A stretch of 64,000 nucleotides of DNA, taken from NCBI GenBank assembly GCA_019186985.1, contig JABARQ010000024.1, forward strand, positions 62,001 through 126,000. The letters are read 5' to 3'. The notes below the pieces were generated by a model, which saw only the letters and a program-made list of their open reading frames with translations, was not told where the DNA came from and searched no databases. Origin of the DNA: Prosthecobacter sp. (lineage in GTDB: Bacteria; Verrucomicrobiota; Verrucomicrobiia; Verrucomicrobiales; Verrucomicrobiaceae). Shown here one piece after another: positions 8,930 through 17,932 of this stretch; the stretch's first letter is position 1; the number at the start of each line of letters is the position of its first letter. The position numbers and the translations under genes were made by a program.

Positions 8930-10051
8930 TCAAACGGCCACCACCTGACGTGTTTTCTGGCTTTCCAGCGCGGCGGCGAAGATCTCCTGGGTGGCGACCG
9001 CCTCCTCGGGCGTGGCGCAGCCGAAGCGGCCATCCAGCCTGCCTTCCCGCTCCATCAGGTAGGCGGCCCACATCTGCTGCATCAGGTCGGGGAAGCCCGG
9101 CTCGAAGATGCCGCCGGTCACGGTCTTGAAGGGCATGGCGAAGCCGAGGTCGGTCTGCTTCCAGAACTGCTCCTTTCCGCCTTCGAACAGCCACAGCGTC
9201 TTCGGCTCCTTGGTGGAATAGCGGGCGCCGCCTTCGGTGCCGAGCACCTCCAGGAACCAGGTGTTGGTCTCGCCCGGGGCCAGGCGCTTCATCTCCAGCC
9301 GCATCGGCACCTCCTGGCCGTCGATGCTTGTCCAGCAGTGCAGCAGGGCGTTGTCCCAGGTGTCACAGTCGGCCATGCCGCCCTTGCCATCCGGCCGCTG
9401 GGGGAAGCCCTTTTGAAGCTGGGCGAAAAGATGGCTGGGCCGCCAGCCGCAGCGCAGCGGGATGTGGCAGGCGTGCATGCCAAGGTCGCCGAGCACGCCG
9501 ATCTCGCCGCAGGTGCGGGAAAAACGCTTCCAGTTGGCGGCCTTGGTGGCATCGAGGTCACTGCTGTGATGGAAGCCGGAGCGGATTTCCAGGATGCGGC
9601 CGATCTTGCCCGAGGTGGCGGCGGCGATCACGCGCTGGGCTCCGGGGAAGAAGGGGAATTCCGAGGAGCAGCGCACGAAGCGGCCCGACTTGCGGCAGGC
9701 CTCCAGGATGTTGCGGGCGGAGGCAAGGTCGATGCCGAAGGGCTTCTCGGCGAGGAGATCCTTGCCGGCGGCGATCACGTCCAGGTAGATCTTTTCGTGC
9801 AGGTTGTGCGGCACGGCCACATACACGACATCGACCGCCGGATTGGCCAGGAGCTCGTGGTAGTCGGCCGTGAGCTGAGTGCATCCCGGGATGCGGCGGA
9901 ACCATTCACGCACCGGCTCCACCAGGTCGGCCACTGCGACAAGCTCAGGCTGGACGTCCACGTCCGTAAGGGCGCACCAGCGCATGAACGCGCTTGCCAT
10001 TTCCCGGCCCATGAGGCCGCCGCCGATGATTCCGATGCCGACTTTTTTCAT
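8930..10051 (-). CDS. Gfo/Idh/MocA family oxidoreductase
   Basis: NAD(P)-dependent sugar or inositol dehydrogenase family protein of 373 aa. The N-terminal Rossmann motif is GIIGGGLMGREMA (residues 6-18). AVPHNLHEKIYLDVIAAGKDLLAEKPFGID, at about 90-120, is the family's EKP signature with the catalytic-region lysine. The C-terminal half is the alpha/beta substrate domain. No signal peptide, so it is cytoplasmic. I chose the start at 10051 (MKKVGIGIIGGG) because the extra 15 residues of a longer reading precede the Rossmann strand without conserved features. The nearby ThuA/PVC protein and a second Gfo/Idh/MocA gene suggest sugar catabolism. The substrate cannot be read from sequence. It lies 77 bases downstream of the GxxExxY gene on the same strand. 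Confidence 0.9.
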   Translation of the reverse strand: MKKVGIGIIGGGLMGREMASAFMRWCALTDVDVQPELVAVADLVEPVREWFRRIPGCTQLTADYHELLANPAVDVVYVAVPHNLHEKIYLDVIAAGKDLLAEKPFGIDLASARNILEACRKSGRFVRCSSEFPFFPGAQRVIAAATSGKIGRILEIRSGFHHSSDLDATKAANWKRFSRTCGEIGVLGDLGMHACHIPLRCGWRPSHLFAQLQKGFPQRPDGKGGMADCDTWDNALLHCWTSIDGQEVPMRLEMKRLAPGETNTWFLEVLGTEGGARYSTKEPKTLWLFEGGKEQFWKQTDLGFAMPFKTVTGGIFEPGFPDLMQQMWAAYLMEREGRLDGRFGCATPEEAVATQEIFAAALESQKTRQVVAV

Positions 10052-10128
10052 GCAGTACAATGATTGGTTAAGGGGAGGCTCACAGGAGAGAGCCACGCTG
10101 CGGAGGCAACCCGAAAAAGCCCGGCTGC

Positions 10129-10518
10129 TCAGCCGGCCTCGCGGCGCTTGACCGTGAAGCGTTCGATCCCCTTGCGCATGACCGGCACGTTGAAGTTCAC
10201 CAGCAGGCCCGCCTTCAAACCACCCAGGCGCAGCAGCGTCTCCATCTTCTGCCGCTCCGGGGCGGAAACCTCCTCGACGGACAGGACCTGCACCAGCAGC
10301 GCGTCCTCAATGACGAGGTCCAGGCGGGCCGCGTTTGCAACGGCATGCCCCTGATACTCAAAGCTCAGCGGACCGCCCCGGCGCACCGACAGCTCAAGGC
10401 TGCGCAGTTCGAGGGCCAGGCACTCCTCATAGGCCTCGCGCAGCAGCCCCGGCCCTAACGAACGATGCACGTTCATGCAGGCTCCCGCGACAAGATGGGG
10501 CAGGTCGTCGGTGATCAT
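10129..10518 (-). CDS. GxxExxY family protein with degenerate nuclease-like site
   Basis: A 129-aa protein of the GxxExxY family, named for the motif seen here as GLLREAY (residues 24-30), after HRSLGPG. The family is related to PDDEXK nucleases by fold, and its biological role is not established. The first acidic residue is present (RLDLVIED). Where family members usually have ELKAV (the E-x-K pair), this one reads VQVLSV, so the canonical catalytic pair is missing. The hydrophobic end LKAGLLVNFNV is typical. The start codon overlaps the stop of the haloperoxidase gene by four bases (ATGA), indicating translational coupling. Confidence 0.85.
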   Translation of the reverse strand: MITDDLPHLVAGACMNVHRSLGPGLLREAYEECLALELRSLELSVRRGGPLSFEYQGHAVANAARLDLVIEDALLVQVLSVEEVSAPERQKMETLLRLGGLKAGLLVNFNVPVMRKGIERFTVKRREAG

Positions 10519-11972
10519 GACCTGAGGGGCCGGCGGCGGACAAAAAGGCAGAGCGAGGACAGCCCAAGCAGAAGCACAGCCGACGGCTCTGGCACGGCCT
10601 GGAAGAAGTTTGCATAAATGTAGCCTCCCACATCCTCCCCGAGGATGGCTCCGTCAATGTTGTCGCTCATCCAGTGAATGCCGCCATAGATCCGGCTCAT
10701 GCCCGCCTCGTCAGCAGCCTCGCTGAAGCTGCTGAAGCTGCGTGTCGTGCCGGCAGCCAGGAAGGGGGACTCCGTGTCCGTGGTGAAGGCGATGTCATCG
10801 GTCCCGAAGAAGGCCGCCAGGACGGTGGCCCCCGCCATGCTGAACGCGCTGTGGCCGCTGGTGTAGGAGCCGAAGGAGGGCGTGGGGATCAGGGGTGTCC
10901 ACAGGTCATCCTGAATTGTGTCCGGATTGCCGTCCGAGTCCGCCGTGTTGACCGCCAGCATCGGGCGCCAGTTGTCGAAGAAAACCTTGGCCTCCCAGGT
11001 CGCGATGCCCACATCCGCCTCCGCCAGGTTGAGCAGGGCAAACAGGCGGGCGTTGTCCTCAACGCTGAGCCCCATGGATGCGGAGATGGACTGGGCAATC
11101 CGGTTCCAGTGACCCGGTGGTGAGGCGGTCCCGGGACCATCCACCCAGAAATAGGCGATCTGGGTCTGGTCGGCCGTCCTGGTCGCGCTGCTGGCGCCGC
11201 CAATGGCCTTCAATTGGTTAAACTCCTCCGTGTAGGCGTTGCTCTGCACCCATGCCTGATAGTCACCGTTGAATGGAACATAGCTCACCGAGCGGTCCAT
11301 GCTGGTCCCCATGTTCATGCCCAGGGGACGGAACTGGCTGGGGGACGTCATGGTGAATGGCGTGAGATCAGCCCATTGAGATTTTAAAAAGGTTCCGCTG
11401 GATGCCCCCCAGGCGCCCGCCGTGCTGCCTGGCTGCCAGCGTCCGACGCTTCCAAACGGCTGAGGCGCGTAGGTGGCGGTGGCATTCCATCCATCGCCAG
11501 TCCTGGCGCTGACCATCGCGTTTGCCGCAGCCATGCCAACTTCCATTCCCCGGGTCTTGGCAGCACTGTCGGCAATGCCGGCCATCTGGCTGTTGTAAAG
11601 GTTGGTGAACCCTGCCAGGTAGCTGTTTCCAGCCCCATAATAATCCGTATAAGCACTGGTCAGCACGTTGTAGGCAGCCGTGGCGGCAGCAGCAGAAACA
11701 TCAATGCCGGCTCCAGTCGTCGTCGGGTCGAAGTAGCCCAGGTAGGAGGTGTAGTTGCGATTGACCGAATTCACGGCATCAAACATGGCCCCGCCCAGCA
11801 TGCCCATCGTTCGCGAGTTGGCCGGAGGTGTCGCAGAAGAGCCCTCAGCCGCAAAAGTCTGTCGGAGCAGCTGATTCCACTCAAGGACAACATCCGCCCT
11901 CAGTGGCCCGACAATGGCCGCCATGAGCAATGCCCAGGCAAGGTGGCGAAGAGGGTGGAGTGCTGGCTTCAT
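10515..11972 (-). CDS. Vanadium-dependent haloperoxidase-like PAP2 protein with PEP-CTERM tail
   Basis: A 485-aa exported protein of the PAP2/vanadium haloperoxidase superfamily. After a signal peptide (ending PLRAD) comes a helical body. The phosphate/vanadate-binding motifs are all visible: KVFFDNWRP, SGHSAFS and SRIYGGIHWMSDN. These supply the Lys/Arg, the Ser-Gly-His and the second Arg and His expected in the family. The C-terminus VPEPSAVLLLGLSSLCLFVRRR is a PEP-CTERM sorting signal, so the protein should be processed by an exosortase and placed at the surface or in the matrix. Whether it oxidises halides or removes phosphate cannot be decided by motif alone. The start at 11972 gives a full signal peptide and faces an AT-rich divergent promoter region. 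Confidence 0.88.
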   Translation of the reverse strand: MKPALHPLRHLAWALLMAAIVGPLRADVVLEWNQLLRQTFAAEGSSATPPANSRTMGMLGGAMFDAVNSVNRNYTSYLGYFDPTTTGAGIDVSAAAATAAYNVLTSAYTDYYGAGNSYLAGFTNLYNSQMAGIADSAAKTRGMEVGMAAANAMVSARTGDGWNATATYAPQPFGSVGRWQPGSTAGAWGASSGTFLKSQWADLTPFTMTSPSQFRPLGMNMGTSMDRSVSYVPFNGDYQAWVQSNAYTEEFNQLKAIGGASSATRTADQTQIAYFWVDGPGTASPPGHWNRIAQSISASMGLSVEDNARLFALLNLAEADVGIATWEAKVFFDNWRPMLAVNTADSDGNPDTIQDDLWTPLIPTPSFGSYTSGHSAFSMAGATVLAAFFGTDDIAFTTDTESPFLAAGTTRSFSSFSEAADEAGMSRIYGGIHWMSDNIDGAILGEDVGGYIYANFFQAVPEPSAVLLLGLSSLCLFVRRRPLRS

Positions 11973-12142
11973 GTCTTGATGTGCATAAATATTGTAATAT
12001 TCATATTATTTAGCAATTTATTTTTAACATTTACAAATAATCAGCCCCTTCTCCCCATCTCTGTCCGCCCATCATCCAGTATCAACCCATGGCAAAGAAT
12101 GCTTGCCGCAGCGCGTAGTCATCACTCAGAATTTTCATCCCT
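11973..12142. promoter_or_regulatory. AT-rich divergent intergenic promoter region
   Basis: 170 bases between the divergent haloperoxidase and Gfo/Idh/MocA genes, much richer in A+T than the surroundings between 11980 and 12045. It contains the palindrome AATATTGTAATATT (11988-12001), close to the haloperoxidase start and a candidate operator. A TTGCTA near 12011-12016 on the minus strand, with AT-rich -10-like sequence about 17 bases further on, could serve the haloperoxidase. No RNA gene is visible here. Confidence 0.45.
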
Positions 12143-13531
12143 ATGGAAAAAACCCCCGTCACCTCGTCACGCCGCGACTTCATCAAGACTGCCACCCAGG
12201 CCACGGCAGGCCTGTCCGTCCTTTCGGGCATCCACATCCCCTATGTCCATGCCCAGGGAGATGACACCATCAATGTCGCCCTCGTCGGCTGCGGCGGTCG
12301 CGGCACGGGAGCCGCCAGCAACATGATGGGCGTCAAGCAGCGCACCCGCCTGATTGCCATGGCGGACGTCCAGGAAAACCGCCTCGAAGCCAGCTTCAAC
12401 GGCCTGAGCGGCAAGCATCCCGACCGTTTTTCCGTCTCCGCCGACGCCAAGTTCATCGGCTTCGACGCCTACAAGAAGGCGATCGACACGCTGCGTCCCA
12501 ATGACATCGTCATCCTCGCCACCCCTCCGGCCTTCCGCTGGGTGCAGTTCCAGTATGCCATTGAAAAGGGCGTCAACGTCTTCATGGAAAAGCCGATCTG
12601 CGTCGACGCCCCCAGCGGCAGGCGCATGCTTGAGCTGGGCAAAAAGGCCGCCGAGAAAAACCTGAAGGTCGGCGTGGGCCTCATGTGCCGCCACTGCCGC
12701 GTCCGCGGCGAGCTCTTTGACCGCATCCAGCAGGGTGAGATCGGCGACATCATCCTCGGCCGTGCCTATCGTCTCCAGGGCCCCGTCGGCACCTGCTTCA
12801 CCAAGCCGCGCGACGTCAGCACCGACCCGAACGAGCTGATCTACCAGATCAAGAACTTCCACAGCTTCCTTTGGGCCTCCGGCGGCGCGTTCAGCGACTT
12901 CAACATCCACAACATCGACGAGATCTGCTGGATGAAGAACGACTTCCCGATCGAGGCCAAGGCCACCGGCGGCCGCACCGACCGGGGCGACTATGTGGAC
13001 CAGAACTTCGACCATTACAGCGTCGAGTACACCTTCCGTGACGGCAGCAAATTCTGGCTGGAGGGCCGCAACGCCATGAAGACCCACAACGAGTTCGCCA
13101 GCTACGTGCATGGCAGCAAGGGCATGGCCATCATCTCCACCGCCGGCCACTTCCCCTCCAAGGCCATGACCTTCAAGGGCCAGAACAAGAGCGCCAAGGA
13201 CATCATCTGGCGCGGCAAGCAGCCCGAGCCGAATCCGTATGACCTGGAATGGCAGGACCTTGTGGACGCCATCCACAACAACAAGCCCTACAGCGAAGTC
13301 GAACGCGGCGCGATGGCCAGCCTTGTCACCGTCATGGGCCGCATGAGCGCCCACACCGGCCAGCTCGTCACCTTTGACCAGCTCATGGCCCACGATCACG
13401 AGTTCGCCCCGAACGTGGACAAGCTGGTCATGGATGGTCCGGCCCCGCTGGTGGCCGACAAGAATGGCAAGTATCCCATCCCCTATCCGGGCGCCCACGG
13501 CCTCTACGAATACGTCGTCGACAAGGCCTGA
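12143..13531 (+). CDS. Secreted-type Gfo/Idh/MocA family oxidoreductase (Tat leader)
   Basis: A 462-aa member of the Gfo/Idh/MocA family. It starts with a twin-arginine-like leader (SRRDFIKTATQATAGLSVL) ending near HAQ, so the folded, cofactor-loaded enzyme is probably exported. The Rossmann motif NVALVGCGGRG follows at about 43-53, and FMEKPICVDAPSGRRML at about 150 is the EKP signature. This exported subgroup is very common in Verrucomicrobiota and Planctomycetota and includes glycoside-active NAD-retaining enzymes, so a glycosidase-like activity on sugars is possible. It is divergent from the haloperoxidase and converges with the ABC permease gene with 5 bases between stops. Confidence 0.9.
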   Translation: MEKTPVTSSRRDFIKTATQATAGLSVLSGIHIPYVHAQGDDTINVALVGCGGRGTGAASNMMGVKQRTRLIAMADVQENRLEASFNGLSGKHPDRFSVSADAKFIGFDAYKKAIDTLRPNDIVILATPPAFRWVQFQYAIEKGVNVFMEKPICVDAPSGRRMLELGKKAAEKNLKVGVGLMCRHCRVRGELFDRIQQGEIGDIILGRAYRLQGPVGTCFTKPRDVSTDPNELIYQIKNFHSFLWASGGAFSDFNIHNIDEICWMKNDFPIEAKATGGRTDRGDYVDQNFDHYSVEYTFRDGSKFWLEGRNAMKTHNEFASYVHGSKGMAIISTAGHFPSKAMTFKGQNKSAKDIIWRGKQPEPNPYDLEWQDLVDAIHNNKPYSEVERGAMASLVTVMGRMSAHTGQLVTFDQLMAHDHEFAPNVDKLVMDGPAPLVADKNGKYPIPYPGAHGLYEYVVDKA

Positions 13532-13536
13532 TCCGC

Positions 13537-16500
13537 TCACTTCCCCGCCCCAAACCACAGGCTCATGGAGCGTCCGGAATAACCGGTCATCTCCAGGTAA
13601 CCCAGGCCTGTGACGGGGCGGTCATCCACCAAGCCCTCATAATTCACCGCGCCTTCCCAATAGCCCAGACCGGGTGTGGAGGTCGCGGTGAATTCTTGTC
13701 TGTCCATGGCTGCACGGCAATGAAGGCGGACTCGATGACCGGGCAGTTCGATCTTCCATTCCACGGGGTAGGCGGCGCCAGTCGACGACTTCCACACACG
13801 GCCTGGTTTGAGGGAAAAATCGGCGCTCGTCAGCGGCAGCACAGTACCGTCAGGCCTGATCAACGTTCCGGCATTCGAGCCTGGTGCGCCCCCCCGAAGC
13901 TGGAAGAGCATCAGCTCGCTGCCGTCGCTCAGCTGTGCGCTGAACCAGTCCCAGCCCTGCGTGCCCTCCTCCAAAAAACTCGTGCCAAACTCATGATCCA
14001 TCCAGCTTTCACCGCTGAGCGAGAACTCCTTCCCGCCAAGGATGATGCTCCCTTTAGTCGGCATTCGCACGAGTGAATAATAATGACTGGCGTTGCCCTG
14101 GGTCACCCCTTTCTGACTGATGCCATCCTGGCCATGAACCACGGCAGGCCCACCCGGCTCCAGCAGCAAATCCAGAGAGAATCCCTGGTCCGCGGCCTGC
14201 AGCCTCATGCCTCCACCAGCCGGCATTGTCACCTGCCAGTCCTCGTTCCAGACACGTTCCTGGCTTGCCCCGGCCCAGCCCGGCCCAGCCCGGTTCAATC
14301 GGTCGGCATGATGATAAGCTCCGGCTCCGACATCACTGAGCGCCAGATGCGCCATCCAGACATCACGCAAGGCCCAGGGCGAGTCATTTGCCGGGCGTGA
14401 AGCCGCACCGATGCGGAAGAAGGTGAGCTGGTAGCCAAAGCGGCGCTGCTCCTGGTCGCTGAGATTGCCCGTGAAGTACCACCACTCGATCTTATGCTCA
14501 GGATGCTGGCCGTGGTCACGGGGGAACTCATGGCGGTAGCCTGGCTGCGCAGGTTTCCACTCCTCCTGGGCGGAAGCCTCAGGCTGCCAGGCAAAGGCAA
14601 GCAACGAAGCCGCCGTCAGAATCTGCCGACGCGTCACCTTCCAGGCCGGCCACAGGCCTGCAAGCAGGGTCGCCACCAGCGTCAGAACCGTGGAGCCGGC
14701 GAAAAACCACCAAGGTGCATGAAACCGGATGCTCCAGCCAAAGCTCTGCGGATTGATCACCCAGATGAGCACCAGTGAAAGCAGCACGCCAACCGCCAGA
14801 CCAAGCACCTGGCTGACCAGGCCGAGCAGTCCGGACTCAATGACAACGGTCCTCCTGACCTGCCCCGCATCCGCGCCGGCGATTCGCAGAAGACGGATCT
14901 CATCCTGGCGCTCCAGGACCAGGGTGAGCATCGTCGCCGCCACGCCCGCCATGGCGACCATCACCGCGATGATCTCCAGCGCCCAGGTGATGGCGAAGGT
15001 GCTGTCAAAGATCCTCAGGATCTCCGCCCGCAGGCCGCTGTTGGTGAAGATCGACACCAACGACCGGCCCTCCAGCATCCGCAGCATCTCGCCCCTTGTC
15101 CTTTCCGCATCCGCCCCCGGCCTGAGATGCACGGCCAGATGCGTCGGCAGGCTGCTGCCAAACCATTTTTCAAACTCACGCCTGTCCATCATCACGGTGC
15201 CTCCGTCGCTGGAATAGTCGTAGAACTGCGCGGCGACTCCAAACTCCCGGGGGCCGCGCGGCGTCATGAGCTTCAACACACCGCCCTCGCGGCCTCCAAA
15301 CCGGAGGGCAAAGCTTTCAGAAACAAGAACCTGCCCCTTGTCGCGGGCGGCCTGCAGCATCGCTGCCGCATCCCCCGGAGTCTTGAAGGCCATCCTGCCG
15401 TTTCGCATCCGCAGGTCAAAGTCGACCGTCACCAGCTTCACCAGCCGGCCCTCATGAGGCAGGTCCAGCGAGCTGTGGCCATCCAGGGACTGCACCGCCG
15501 GATGCGAGCGCAGAATCTCCAGGGTCTCCTGTGAAAACGTCGGCGCATTCCGGCTGCGCGGCGGCGTGCCAGGCCTCGCATACAGGTCAGCCCCCATCGT
15601 CTCATCAACCCAGGTGATCACGGTCTGGCGAAAGCTGCCCACCATGACCGCGATCGCCGCCGTCAACGCCAGCGCCACGGTGAGCGCCGCCACGGAAACG
15701 GAAAGGCGGCCCGTTGAAGCCCGGATCTGGGAAGCCGCCAGCCTGCCCTCGATGCCCAGCCGCCGGCCTAACCAAGGACGCATCGCACCCGAGGTCCATC
15801 GAAGCGCCGCAGGCACCGCCAGCGCGGCGGCAAGGATGGCGCAGAGGGACGAGAAATGGCCCCAGAGCGGCAGTCCGTTCACCGGCGGTTGAAGGGCGGC
15901 AAGCCAGCCGATGGCAAGACAGGCCATGGAGGCCGCCAGCTGCCTCCGTGCTCCTTGCTCCTTCGCCATGCCGACACCGGCCAGCTCCCTGCCCTGCCCC
16001 CGGATTGCCTCCATGGGAGAAACCCGTGCAGCTTCGACCGCCGGCAGGGCTGCGGCGGCCAGGGAAAGCGGAACGGCAATGCCAAGCGCCGCCAGCCAGT
16101 GCCACATGGCCAGCGGCGGGACGGTGGCGGCGGCGGCCACATAAAGCGTGTCCACGGTGGTGGATGTGAGCGCAACGGCCCCCTCGGCCAGCAGCTTGGC
16201 CACAGGCACTCCGAGCAATGCGCCGGCGCTGCCCAGCACAAGCGCCTCCCCCATGAACAGCAGCAGCACCTGGCGGCGTGTCACCCCCAGCGTCCGCATC
16301 ATGCCGATTTCGGAACGGCGCGTCATGACCGCGACCGAAATCGTGTTGTAGATCAGGAACAGACCGACCACGAGGGCGATCCCAGAAAGCATGGCCAGGT
16401 TGAAATGAAAGGCCGCAAGCATCTTTTCCACGGCAGACGTCCTCCGCTGCGGCCTTTGCACGCTCAGGCCTTCCGGAAGGCGCTTCCGCACGGCGGCTTC

Positions 16501-17184
16501 AGCTGCTTCGGCAGACACGCCCTCATGGAGCCGGAGTTCCAGGCGGTCGATCCTGCCTGCATGATCGAGAAGCATCTGGGCATGAGCGATGTCCATCACG
16601 GCCAGTGACTGCCTGGCCAGGGCCCTGGCATCCTCCCTGCCAGCCCCCAGCACCGCAGCCACCTTCACCGGCCTGCGGCGGTCGCCCACGAGGACATCGA
16701 AACCGTCCCCCGCCTTCAATCCATGCCTTGCCGCCAGCGCCTGGGTGATGATCAACGCCCCCGGCTCGCCCAGGAACTTCATGAGGTCCAGCCCGGAGGT
16801 CATCGTCTCCACGTCCGCCAGCACATAATCCCTCAGCGCGGGGTCGCGCAGGGCGTCGATGCCGATGAGCCTCAGCGCATCCTGTCCGGACGGAGTCACC
16901 GCGACCACATCCGCCTCGATCAAAGGTGCCGCGATGCCATGTTCTCGCAGCCAGGCAAGCGAAGGCAGCAGCTTTTCATCAATGCCCAGCGGTGCACATT
17001 GGATTTCCAGCGCCGCCTTCCCCGAGACCGCATCCAAGGCGGCGCTGAAGCCGCGGATCGCCCCCTGGTTGGCAAGCTGGATCGCCAGCATGACCGCAAT
17101 GCCCAGCGTCACCCCAAGCATCGTGACCAGCGTACGCAGCCGCTGCTTGAACATGGGACGAAGGATGAGCCGGCGGAAAAGCAT
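13537..17184 (-). CDS. ABC exporter permease (two FtsX units) fused to a lipocalin-like CrtC/AttH domain
   Basis: A 1215-aa fusion. Residues 1-~848 form a double FtsX/MacB-type permease: N-terminal RLRTLVTMLGVTLGIAV, a periplasmic core, then two sets of FtsX membrane segments, the last ending LLAGLWPAWK. Residues ~873-1215 form a lipocalin-like domain of the CrtC/AttH type (HKIEWWYFTGNL, SWMDHEFGTS, WDWFSAQLSDGSELML). Between them is VTRRQILTAASLLAFAWQPE, which looks like the signal peptide of a once separate AttH-like gene. Its first codon, at 14637, is GTG. In gammaproteobacterial att-type operons the ATPase, permeases and AttH-like protein are separate. It lies 4 bases downstream of its ATPase gene. 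The likely role is export or extraction of a lipid or lipophilic compound; the substrate is unknown. Confidence 0.85.
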   Translation of the reverse strand: MLFRRLILRPMFKQRLRTLVTMLGVTLGIAVMLAIQLANQGAIRGFSAALDAVSGKAALEIQCAPLGIDEKLLPSLAWLREHGIAAPLIEADVVAVTPSGQDALRLIGIDALRDPALRDYVLADVETMTSGLDLMKFLGEPGALIITQALAARHGLKAGDGFDVLVGDRRRPVKVAAVLGAGREDARALARQSLAVMDIAHAQMLLDHAGRIDRLELRLHEGVSAEAAEAAVRKRLPEGLSVQRPQRRTSAVEKMLAAFHFNLAMLSGIALVVGLFLIYNTISVAVMTRRSEIGMMRTLGVTRRQVLLLFMGEALVLGSAGALLGVPVAKLLAEGAVALTSTTVDTLYVAAAATVPPLAMWHWLAALGIAVPLSLAAAALPAVEAARVSPMEAIRGQGRELAGVGMAKEQGARRQLAASMACLAIGWLAALQPPVNGLPLWGHFSSLCAILAAALAVPAALRWTSGAMRPWLGRRLGIEGRLAASQIRASTGRLSVSVAALTVALALTAAIAVMVGSFRQTVITWVDETMGADLYARPGTPPRSRNAPTFSQETLEILRSHPAVQSLDGHSSLDLPHEGRLVKLVTVDFDLRMRNGRMAFKTPGDAAAMLQAARDKGQVLVSESFALRFGGREGGVLKLMTPRGPREFGVAAQFYDYSSDGGTVMMDRREFEKWFGSSLPTHLAVHLRPGADAERTRGEMLRMLEGRSLVSIFTNSGLRAEILRIFDSTFAITWALEIIAVMVAMAGVAATMLTLVLERQDEIRLLRIAGADAGQVRRTVVIESGLLGLVSQVLGLAVGVLLSLVLIWVINPQSFGWSIRFHAPWWFFAGSTVLTLVATLLAGLWPAWKVTRRQILTAASLLAFAWQPEASAQEEWKPAQPGYRHEFPRDHGQHPEHKIEWWYFTGNLSDQEQRRFGYQLTFFRIGAASRPANDSPWALRDVWMAHLALSDVGAGAYHHADRLNRAGPGWAGASQERVWNEDWQVTMPAGGGMRLQAADQGFSLDLLLEPGGPAVVHGQDGISQKGVTQGNASHYYSLVRMPTKGSIILGGKEFSLSGESWMDHEFGTSFLEEGTQGWDWFSAQLSDGSELMLFQLRGGAPGSNAGTLIRPDGTVLPLTSADFSLKPGRVWKSSTGAAYPVEWKIELPGHRVRLHCRAAMDRQEFTATSTPGLGYWEGAVNYEGLVDDRPVTGLGYLEMTGYSGRSMSLWFGAGK

Positions 17185-17188
17185 GGCG

Positions 17189-17872
17189 TCAGGCGGGTTC
17201 CACCATCCTCCCGTCCTTCATGGCCAGGATTTTCCCCGCCGCCGAAGCGACTCCGGCATCGTGGGTGGCCATGAGAACCGCCACACCAAGCTCCTGGTTC
17301 AGTTCCTGAAGCAGGTTAAGCACGCGCCTGCCGTTGGTGCTGTCCAGGCTGCCCGTGGGTTCATCGGCGATCAACAGGCCGGGCCTGTGGATCACCGCCC
17401 TGGCAAGCGCGGCACGCTGCGCCTCCCCTCCCGAAATCTGGGCAGGCAGATGATCCAGACGGTGAGCGATGCCAACGCGATCGGCCAGCAGCGCCGCACG
17501 CTCAAAGGCGTCAGGCTCGGGGGTCTTCGCGAGCAGCAGAGGCATGGCGATGTTTTCGCGGACGCTGAGGGTCGGCAGCAGGTTGAAGAACTGAAAGACA
17601 AAGCCGATCTTCTCCCGCCTCAGCCGGGTCAGGGCGGCATCATTTAGAGACTTCACCTCCAGGCCGTCCAGCCTGAGCTCACCTCCATCAGCACGGTCCA
17701 TGGCTCCGCAGATCTGCAGCAGCGTGGATTTGCCGCAGCCTGACGGCCCCGTCAGCGCGATGAAGTCCCCCCGCTCCACCTTCAGGCTGACGCCGCGCAA
17801 GGCCGCCACGGGAGCGGCATCGAGCTGATAGTTGCGGGTGAGGTCGGAGGCTTCGAGCAGGGACACGCTCAT
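17189..17872 (-). CDS. ABC transporter ATP-binding protein (LolD/MacB type)
   Basis: A 227-aa ATPase that would drive the fused permease encoded 4 bases downstream. Walker A is GPSGCGKST (about 42-50), the signature is ISGGEAQR (about 145) and Walker B is [13 protein letters not shown] (about 165). The [24 protein letters not shown] stretch is characteristic of the LolD/MacB/FtsE group, which pair with FtsX-fold permeases. The two genes form a compact operon. The start at 17872 ([15 protein letters not shown]) matches the usual N-terminus of the family. Confidence 0.92.
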   Translation of the reverse strand: MSVSLLEASDLTRNYQLDAAPVAALRGVSLKVERGDFIALTGPSGCGKSTLLQICGAMDRADGGELRLDGLEVKSLNDAALTRLRREKIGFVFQFFNLLPTLSVRENIAMPLLLAKTPEPDAFERAALLADRVGIAHRLDHLPAQISGGEAQRAALARAVIHRPGLLIADEPTGSLDSTNGRRVLNLLQELNQELGVAVLMATHDAGVASAAGKILAMKDGRMVEPA

Positions 17873-17932
17873 CTATACGGCACCCGGCGTGACGCGGAAG
17901 CATTGTCTGAAAAAACCACGGCAGAACCACGC

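Noticed and set aside
12167-13558. Long open frame on the minus strand opposite the Tat-leader Gfo/Idh/MocA gene
   Set aside because: Its composition (Val/Gly/Ala/His/Asp-rich, no motif) is what the antisense of a GC-rich gene gives. The plus-strand frame has clear family motifs.
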